The translations under genes were made by a program, and so were the position numbers. The notes beneath the pieces are model-generated. The model had not been told where the DNA came from and did no database searches. It saw only the letters and a program-made list of their open reading frames with translations. A stretch of DNA of 20,729 nt, from positions 1 to 20,729 of the forward strand of contig JAMFST010001177.1 of the NCBI GenBank assembly GCA_026225435.1, in the 5' to 3' direction. Within the stretch, counting starts at the first letter, position 1, and each line of letters opens with the position of its first letter. Positions 15,757 to 20,729 of the stretch are shown piece after piece. The stretch is from Labilithrix luteola (GTDB lineage Bacteria; Myxococcota_A; Polyangia; Polyangiales; Polyangiaceae).

Positions 15757-17742
15757 TCAGATCTCCGCGGGGCTGGCGATCCGCCCGAGGATCGCGCTGG
15801 CCGCGACGACGAGCGGGCTCGCCAGGTAGACCTTGCCCGGGCCGCTGCGGCCGGGGAAATTGCGGTTCTGCGAGCTCACCGTGACCTGGTCCGGCGAGTC
15901 GGACACGCCCGGCCCGGCCTTGATGCAGGCGCCGCAGGACGGGTCGACCAGCTCGGCCCCGGCCTGGGCGAACACCTCGAGGTAACCGCGGTCCTCGGCG
16001 TAGCGGCGGATGTCCTGCGAGCCGAACTGGATGTACAGATGGACCCCGTCCGGCACCTTGCGCCCCTTGCGGACGGCGGCGCCGAGGACCTCGGCGTACA
16101 TGTCCATGTCCGCCTTCTTCCCGCCGGTGCACGAGCCGCCGTAGGCGATGTCGATCTTCACCGGGCCGCTCTTCCCTTCGAGCTCGGTGAGCGGCATGCC
16201 GTTGCGCGGGTCGCCGGGGAGCGCCACCATCGGGTGGATCGCGCCGAGGTCGATGGTGAACGTCGCGCAGTAGGTCGCATCCGGATCGGCCTTCACGATC
16301 AGCGCGCGCATCGCCTCGTGATCGAGGCCGCGCTGCTGGTGCAGGTAGGTCACCACCGTCTCGTCGGCCTCGATGATGCCGGTGAAGCCGCCCGCCTCGA
16401 CGGCCATGTTGGTCAAGGTGGCGCGCTCGTCGAGCGACATCGCCCGCACCCCCTCGCCGCAGAACTCCATCACCTTGCCGATCCCCTGCCCCGTCTTGAA
16501 GAACGGCAAGCTGAGGATGTGGAGCATCACGTCCTTGGCGCAGACGCCGCTCGGGAGCGTGCCGGTAAGCTCGAAGCGCGCGCTCTCCGGGACGGTGACG
16601 CGCACGTCCTTGGTGAGCCAGGCGTTGGCCATGTCGGTGGAGCCGACGCCGAAGGCGAAGCAGCCGAGCGCCCCGGCCATGCAGGTGTGCGAGTCGGTGC
16701 CGATGACCAGCTGCCCGGGCAGGGCGATCTCCTCGATCACCTTGTTGTGGCAGATGGCCTCCGAGCCGACGAGCTTCCCGTCGCGGTGGACCTCGCCGTA
16801 CAGCTTGATCCGCTGCCGCTTGGTGAAGGCGTCCTGCACCGTCGCCAGCTCCTCGGCTTGCTCGGCGAGCCCCATCTCCTTGTGCGCCTTGCTCATCACC
16901 TTCGTGAGGAACGTCAGGTGGTCACGGAAGGCGTAGATGCTCGCCGGATCGGTGACCTGGGCGTCCTTCCCCAGCTCGGAGGTGAACACCGACTCGGCCA
17001 TCGCCGTGACGTACTCGTGGGAGAAGCGCACGTCGGTGCGCGCGAAGAAGGCGTCGCCCGGCTTGACCGCGGACGCGCCGAGCAGCCCCTGGCCGGCGTC
17101 GACCACCGCGTGGTGCGCCAGGATCTTCTCGCACAGGGTCATCGGCCGCCGCGCCGTGGTGACCGCCGGCGGGGCCGTCTTGCCCGCGAGGCGCGCGCGG
17201 TTGTAGGCGAAGAGGCCGCCGTGCTCGACGATGCTCGCGCTGATCGGATCGAGCCCCCGTGTGAACTCCTCCATGGGGATCTCCTCGCCGCGCTCGAGCC
17301 GCGGGATGAGCGAGAAGTCGGTGCTGGTGAGCAGGCCGATGTTCTGGGAATTCTGCTGGTAGATCTTCTCGATGCTCTTGGCGATGACGATGCGGATACC
17401 CGCCTTCAGCTCGCTGTAGGGGGCCGTCTCGCGCGAGCTGCCGCACCCCTTGGAGATGCCGCTGACGATCACGCCGAAGCCACCATCCTTGATGGAGTCC
17501 TTCTTGATGGCGCCGCCGCGCAGCCCGACCAGCGAGTATCGCGCGAGGGTCTCGTCGTAGTAGTAGCAGACCCATCCTGGCGTGATCTCGTCGGTGGAGA
17601 TGCTACCCACCAGCGGCTGCTCCTGGATATTTGTCCACTCGAGCTTCTCGCCGGCGAGCTGCCGCCCCAGGAGCTCCTGGTCTTCGGTCAGGTAGAGGAT
17701 GCGTCCCGGCGAATTGACGACGTTGCTCATGAAGAGGCTCAT
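15757..17742 (-). CDS. Aconitase-superfamily hydro-lyase with swivel domain first
   Basis: The product is 661 aa from ATG 17742 (ATG 17730 is an alternative). The N-terminal part at about 38-165 is the LeuD-like swivel domain: STDEITPGW, then [20 protein letters not shown] with the substrate-binding Ser-Ser-Arg at 102-104. The remaining 200-661 is the LeuC-like catalytic part: [19 protein letters not shown], a Fe-S cysteine in GGSCTGGKK (Cys538) and the pair [10 protein letters not shown] (Cys603, Cys606), and [13 protein letters not shown]. All three cluster ligands are present. Domain order is that of AcnB without its HEAT region, and the reverse of AcnA. The family interconverts 2- and 3-hydroxy acids through a dehydrated intermediate. 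Whether the substrate is citrate, isopropylmalate or another acid cannot be decided; no leuA, leuB or citrate cycle gene is near. Annotation of the family is firm, the substrate open. Confidence 0.88.
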   Translation of the reverse strand: MSLFMSNVVNSPGRILYLTEDQELLGRQLAGEKLEWTNIQEQPLVGSISTDEITPGWVCYYYDETLARYSLVGLRGGAIKKDSIKDGGFGVIVSGISKGCGSSRETAPYSELKAGIRIVIAKSIEKIYQQNSQNIGLLTSTDFSLIPRLERGEEIPMEEFTRGLDPISASIVEHGGLFAYNRARLAGKTAPPAVTTARRPMTLCEKILAHHAVVDAGQGLLGASAVKPGDAFFARTDVRFSHEYVTAMAESVFTSELGKDAQVTDPASIYAFRDHLTFLTKVMSKAHKEMGLAEQAEELATVQDAFTKRQRIKLYGEVHRDGKLVGSEAICHNKVIEEIALPGQLVIGTDSHTCMAGALGCFAFGVGSTDMANAWLTKDVRVTVPESARFELTGTLPSGVCAKDVMLHILSLPFFKTGQGIGKVMEFCGEGVRAMSLDERATLTNMAVEAGGFTGIIEADETVVTYLHQQRGLDHEAMRALIVKADPDATYCATFTIDLGAIHPMVALPGDPRNGMPLTELEGKSGPVKIDIAYGGSCTGGKKADMDMYAEVLGAAVRKGRKVPDGVHLYIQFGSQDIRRYAEDRGYLEVFAQAGAELVDPSCGACIKAGPGVSDSPDQVTVSSQNRNFPGRSGPGKVYLASPLVVAASAILGRIASPAEI

Positions 17743-17787
17743 ACCACTGTCGGACCGGCGCCGAGCGACGCGAGAAAGCAGCATCGC

Positions 17788-18780
17788 GTGACGCGCCGCG
17801 TGGCGATGGTGACCACCAGCTTCCCCTCGTACGAGGGGGATCCGTCCGGGCACTTCATCCTCGCCGAAGCCGAGGCGCTCGCCGCCAGCGGCGCCGTGGT
17901 GACTGTGATCGCGCCGGGAGGAGGCGGCTGCGAGGCGGAGGCGCGGCACGACCGGGGGCGACCGCACCTGCGGGTGGAGCGCATCGGCGGCGGCGCGCTC
18001 TTCGGCTGGCCCGGCGTGATGACGCGAGCCGCGGAGCGTCCGACCCGCTTGCTCGAGCTGCCCACCTGGCTCCTCCGGGCGCGCCAGGCGATCGCGGCCA
18101 GTGGTGCCGACGAGCTGGTGGCGCACTGGGTCTTCCCGTCCGTGTGGCCGGTGACCGCGGGGCATCCGTTCCCGGCGGACGCGGTCGAGGGGGTCAGCCA
18201 CGGGAGCGATGTCCACCTGCTGGTCCGCCTGCTTCCGGCGCTGCGTCACGCGCTGGTGCGCGCGGTCCTCGGTCGGGTCGGGCGCTGGCGCTTCGTCTCC
18301 GAGGCGTTGCTCGCCGAGCTCACCTCCGCGCTCGACGCCGACACCGCGCGCGCCGTCGCCCGCGTGGCGGTCGTCCAGGCGCCTGCCGTGGAGCTGCCCG
18401 ACGTCGATCCGGCCGCGCGCAGGCTACGCGCCAGCGTCACCGAGGAGGCGCTCTACGTGGTGGCGGCGCGCCTCGTCCCCGGCAAGGGGGTCGCCGACTG
18501 TCTCGCCTGGGCTGCGCGCACGGCGCCGGTCGACGTGCCCACTCGCGTCGTCGTCCTGGGGGACGGGCCCGAGCGCCATGAGCTGGGCGAGCAAGCCCGC
18601 CTCCTGTCGTCAGCGTCCGCCAACCTGCGGATCGATCTCCTCGGCACCCGCGGTCGCCCCGAGGCGCTCGCCTGGATCGCCGCGGCTGACGCCCTCCTCC
18701 ACGCCTCGCGCGAGGAGGGGCTATCGACCGTCCTGCGCGAAGCCGCCCACTACGGCACGCCGGTGGTGATGGTCAGTTGA
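17788..18780 (+). CDS. GT4 family glycosyltransferase, C-terminally truncated
   Basis: The product is 330 aa from GTG 17788, chosen over ATG 17806 because MTRRVAMVTTSFP keeps the first beta strand whole and GAGAAAG lies upstream. The N-terminal half has the GT4 opening VTTSFPSYEGDPSGHF, a VIAPGG strand and the GSDVH acceptor-side turn. The C-terminal half has LYVVAARLVPGKGVADCLAWA, VVLGDGPERHEL and the ExxxxxxxE motif (EGLSTVLRE) that binds the nucleotide sugar. It stops at GTPVVMVS, where GT4 enzymes normally continue for about 50-60 residues of C-terminal helices. It may be inactive or may need a partner. It overlaps the convergent lipoprotein gene by 8 bp, so the missing part is not in another frame. 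The 45-bp gap to the divergent hydro-lyase gene must hold both promoters. Confidence 0.8.
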   Translation: MTRRVAMVTTSFPSYEGDPSGHFILAEAEALAASGAVVTVIAPGGGGCEAEARHDRGRPHLRVERIGGGALFGWPGVMTRAAERPTRLLELPTWLLRARQAIAASGADELVAHWVFPSVWPVTAGHPFPADAVEGVSHGSDVHLLVRLLPALRHALVRAVLGRVGRWRFVSEALLAELTSALDADTARAVARVAVVQAPAVELPDVDPAARRLRASVTEEALYVVAARLVPGKGVADCLAWAARTAPVDVPTRVVVLGDGPERHELGEQARLLSSASANLRIDLLGTRGRPEALAWIAAADALLHASREEGLSTVLREAAHYGTPVVMVS

Positions 18781-20179
18781 GGGCGGCCTTGTAGCGCACG
18801 ATCATCGTGCCGAGGAGCGTCGAGCCGCCGTTGGCCAGCGAGCCGCAGGTGCCGCTGCTGTAGGAGCCGACCCACGGAGTGTACGTGTAGGAGGCGGCGC
18901 TGGCGATCCCGTCCGGGGTGACGGTGCACGGGTCGAGCGTCTTCTTGGCCACGTTGGTCTTCCAGCCGCTGACCGTGGAGCCGCCCCCCTGCAGCGCCTT
19001 GGTGTAGCCGGCCATCAGCTTCGCCGCGCAGGCCACCTGGCTGGAGAAGCCGGCCACCATCACGTTGCAGGCCGAGCCGTCGGGGCAGCCGCAGCCCGTC
19101 GCCGAGGTGATGTTGCGGGTGGTGGTGCTGTGGATGAGGCCCGACTCGGTCTCGATGCGGGCGATGATGTACAGCGGGGAGATCCCGTTCGCCTGCGACT
19201 GCGAGACGATGATCTGCGCGGCGCTCATTCCCCCCTGGTTCAAGGTGGCGAGCGAGCTGTTCTGCGAGGTGAGCAGCGCCTGCACCTTCGCGACGGTGAT
19301 CGACGTGCCGCCGAGCATGTCCGTGTCATCCATCAGGTGGTTCGGGTTGATCTTGCCGCCGACGACGGGGTGAATGAGCGAGTTGGCGGTCGAACCGGCG
19401 TCCGACGTCGTCGCCGTGCTGCCGCTGCTCGTGCTGCCGGTGCTACCCGTGCCGCTACCGATGGTCGACGCCGTCGGGTTGCTGCTCGACGTCGTCCCCA
19501 CCGGGGCGGCCGCGGGCGGGTTGCTCGCGCTCACGGCCTGGCCGTTGTTGTCGTTGACCAGCGTGAAGTTGCTGGTGCCGAGGGCCAGCTGGGTGATGAG
19601 CTGGACGATGGCGCCGAGGCTCGCGTTGAAGACGAGCGCGCCGCCACCGTCGCCGCCGATGCTGACGAGCGTCCCGCCGCCGGAGCTGGTGCCCGCGTCG
19701 GAGCCGCCGCCGGTGCCGATGGTGATGGTGATGTCGCCGGTCTCTCCGCTGGTCGGATCGATCTGCTCGGCAGGCGCCGGGCGCGTGCCGGTCTTGAGGC
19801 TCTCGGTCGCCGAGAACGGGAGCGTGGTGACGTGCGCGGAGCCGTCGGCGTTGGCCGCATCGTCCTGGAGCGTGAGGTTGCCGGCCGCGTCGGCGGAGAA
19901 GCTGCCGTACTCGTTACAGGACCCGTCGGTCGGATCGGCGCAGGGGTTCACGACGGCGGTGTAGCGGCCGATGTACCCGGTGAAGCTGATCTGTGAATAG
20001 GGCCCCTCGTCGGGCGTCTGATTCACGTACAGGCCGTCCACCATCAGGGGGACCACCGTGTCCGCGGCTGGCGTGCTCGAGGAGTCAGAAGAACCGCAGC
20101 CCACCGCGAGGCAGGCGGCACCGAGGGGGAGGAGGCAAGCGGTCGCGAGAGCAAGAGCGCGCGGGAAGCGGAACGCCAT
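18773..20179 (-). CDS. Lipoprotein with lysozyme-like C-terminal domain
   Basis: This 468-aa protein starts at ATG 20179 and has a signal peptide ending LAVGC, so Cys28 is lipidated. Residues 45-135 form a beta-rich domain (VDGLYVNQTPDEGPYSQISF, then TGYIGRYTAVVNPC). A Gly/Ser/Thr-rich linker runs to about 265. The C-terminal part from about 275 has AKVQALLTSQNSSL, SAAQIIVSQSQANGISPLY and IIARIETESGLI, the pattern of lysozyme-fold peptidoglycan hydrolases, in which Glu345 would be catalytic. Eight cysteines after residue 360 probably form disulfides. The likely job is cell-wall cleavage at the outer membrane or on prey, which would suit a myxobacterium. The fold call rests on the ExSG motif and spacing only; a lysozyme-like non-enzyme is also possible. 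Its stop overlaps the end of the GT4 gene. Confidence 0.7.
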   Translation of the reverse strand: MAFRFPRALALATACLLPLGAACLAVGCGSSDSSSTPAADTVVPLMVDGLYVNQTPDEGPYSQISFTGYIGRYTAVVNPCADPTDGSCNEYGSFSADAAGNLTLQDDAANADGSAHVTTLPFSATESLKTGTRPAPAEQIDPTSGETGDITITIGTGGGSDAGTSSGGGTLVSIGGDGGGALVFNASLGAIVQLITQLALGTSNFTLVNDNNGQAVSASNPPAAAPVGTTSSSNPTASTIGSGTGSTGSTSSGSTATTSDAGSTANSLIHPVVGGKINPNHLMDDTDMLGGTSITVAKVQALLTSQNSSLATLNQGGMSAAQIIVSQSQANGISPLYIIARIETESGLIHSTTTRNITSATGCGCPDGSACNVMVAGFSSQVACAAKLMAGYTKALQGGGSTVSGWKTNVAKKTLDPCTVTPDGIASAASYTYTPWVGSYSSGTCGSLANGGSTLLGTMIVRYKAALN

Positions 20180-20247
20180 GCGGCTCTCTAGAGCGAAGGT
20201 GATGCCAACGTCGGCGAGCGACCTCGGCCGTCAAAAACTCCAACAAT

Positions 20248-20274
20248 CCAGGATGACTTACATGTCATACCTGG
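20248..20274. promoter_or_regulatory. Dyad in the divergent intergenic region
   Basis: CCAGGATGAC (20248-20257) pairs with GTCAT-A-CCTGG (20264-20274), giving ten pairs, one bulge and a 6-nt loop TTACAT. It lies between two divergent lipoprotein genes in an AT-richer 156-bp gap (20180-20335). With no gene upstream on the plus strand, an operator is more likely than a terminator. A second, weaker repeat with GTAC ends follows at about 20284-20303. Confidence 0.45.
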
Positions 20275-20335
20275 GGACTTTTGTACCCATGCAGGTCCGT
20301 ACAGGATCCAGGGAAACGGTCCTACACTTCAGCGG

Positions 20336-20539
20336 ATGCGACTCGAGATCCTCGCCGGTGTCGGCGCCGCCATCGCGCTCGCGGTGATCGCCTGCGGAAG
20401 CAGCGCGTCACCGGAGAAGACGGGGACCGAGACCTTCGGCTGCTACGTCGGCAGCTGCGTGTCGCCTGGCGTCGGCGACGACGATGATGACGACGCCGGA
20501 AACGACGACGCGGGAGCCGCCGACGCTGCCATCGACTGA
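20336..20539 (+). CDS. 67-aa acidic lipoprotein
   Basis: The signal peptide (RLEILAGVGAAIALAVIAC) gives a lipobox AVIAC with Cys20 as the lipidated residue. The mature part has only 48 residues: a short segment with a possible disulfide (GCYVGSC) and then a run rich in Asp (GDDDDDDAGNDDAGAADAA). Such tails may bind calcium. No ribosome site is visible before the ATG. The signal peptide and codon use support a real gene; the short length leaves some doubt. The function is unknown. Confidence 0.65.
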   Translation: MRLEILAGVGAAIALAVIACGSSASPEKTGTETFGCYVGSCVSPGVGDDDDDDAGNDDAGAADAAID

Positions 20540-20562
20540 GCTTCCGCCAGGTGACCCCGCTC

Positions 20563-20729
20563 TCACGGCGTGAGCAGCCCCCCGCCCGACCCCGCGTCAC
20601 CACTCGCGCCGCTTCCGACCAGCGACCCCGATGAGCACTGCACCAGCGGTCCGACGGGAGTGACGAGGAGACCGCCGTCTCCCGCATCCGAGAGACTCGC
20701 GTCGAGAGCGCCGCCGTCGCTCCCCGCCG
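20563..20729 (-). CDS. C-terminal end of a secreted or surface protein (5' part outside window)
   Basis: The minus-strand frame ending at TGA 20565-20563 stays open to the window edge for 54 codons. It reads as SDGGALDASLSDAGDGGLLV, then TPVGPLVQCSSGS and SGASGDAGSGGGLLTP. This Asp/Gly/Ser-rich composition matches the linkers and tails of the other lipoproteins here, while the other two minus frames give Arg-rich or stopped sequence. It would converge on the 67-aa lipoprotein gene. The short length makes the call moderate. Confidence 0.5.
   Translation of the reverse strand, partial: AGSDGGALDASLSDAGDGGLLVTPVGPLVQCSSGSLVGSGASGDAGSGGGLLTP

Noticed and set aside
15722..16132. N-terminal extension of the sigma-54 activator
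   Set aside because: The frame here overlaps the hydro-lyase gene and gives Arg/Gly-rich sequence. GAF-like sequence begins only after GTG 15721.
16039..17787. Long upstream extension of the GT4 frame
   Set aside because: It is antisense to the hydro-lyase gene. GT4 homology begins at VTTSFPSYEG, just after GTG 17788.
17743..18249. N-terminal extension of the hydro-lyase frame
   Set aside because: It runs antisense through the GT4 gene with Arg/Pro/His-rich sequence. The swivel domain needs only the part from ATG 17742.
19420..19510. Possible tandem repeat in the lipoprotein linker
   Set aside because: The Ser/Thr/Gly-rich coding is low complexity but has no regular DNA unit or spacing, so neither a CRISPR array nor a defined tandem repeat is supported.
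20322..20687. 121-aa minus-strand open frame
   Set aside because: It is very Arg-rich and runs opposite the lipoprotein gene. Another minus frame in 20563-20729 gives the composition expected for a secreted protein here.

Overview
The window is high-GC (codon third positions almost all G or C) and is densely packed with genes on both strands. Several signals point to a myxobacterium of the Polyangia type (Myxococcota). These are thrombospondin-type-3 repeats on a cell-surface protein, secreted HEAT-repeat and SH3 proteins, small Asp/Gly-rich lipoproteins, a DUF1844 protein, and a sigma-54 activator with an N-terminal GAF domain. No rRNA, tRNA, CRISPR array, insertion sequence or phage gene was seen. 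The taxonomic call is inference from gene content and style. Layout: (1) 1-2881, plus strand: the tail of a TSP3-repeat surface protein, a secreted HEAT-repeat protein and xseB, joined by GTGA and ATGA stop/start overlaps. The run ends at a 127-nt inverted repeat (2894-3020). (2) 8603-3017, minus strand: an eight-gene run made of slyD, a 63-aa protein, a DUF1844 protein, an HtrA-type lipoprotein protease, an ECF-like sigma factor, its membrane anti-sigma partner, a small secreted protein and an SH3-domain protein. Gaps are 2 to 68 nt, with two 4-nt overlaps. It reads as an envelope-stress or protein-quality-control module. (3) 8604-8780: a divergent promoter region with three related 14-bp dyads placed at near-whole helical turns. 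(4) 8781-11040, plus strand: a dihydrolipoyl-dehydrogenase-type flavoprotein, then a peroxiredoxin-glutaredoxin fusion. Together they look like a thiol peroxide-detoxification pair, and a good intrinsic terminator follows. (5) 11132-13530, plus strand: a DUF4920 lipoprotein and a polytopic GT-C glycosyltransferase resembling the AftB group. (6) 17742-13549, minus strand: an aconitase-superfamily hydro-lyase with the swivel domain first, a GAF/AAA+/Fis sigma-54 activator, and a small tail-anchored protein of unknown role. (7) 17788-18780, plus strand: a GT4 glycosyltransferase that lacks its C-terminal helices. It runs tail-to-tail into a lipoprotein with a lysozyme-like C-terminus (20179-18773). 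(8) 20336-20729: a 67-aa acidic lipoprotein and, on the minus strand, the apparent C-terminus of another secreted protein leaving the window. How the genes may work together: the minus-strand module couples a peptidyl-prolyl isomerase/chaperone (SlyD) and a periplasmic protease (HtrA) with a sigma/anti-sigma pair. The thiol-redox pair is transcribed away from the same dyad-rich region, so folding and redox defence could share a regulator. This coupling is inferred from layout only; no single gene is of an unknown spectacular type. The points most worth checking are the dyad-controlled divergent region, the htrA-sigma-anti-sigma arrangement, the swivel-first hydro-lyase, the truncated GT4 gene and the long hairpin after xseB.
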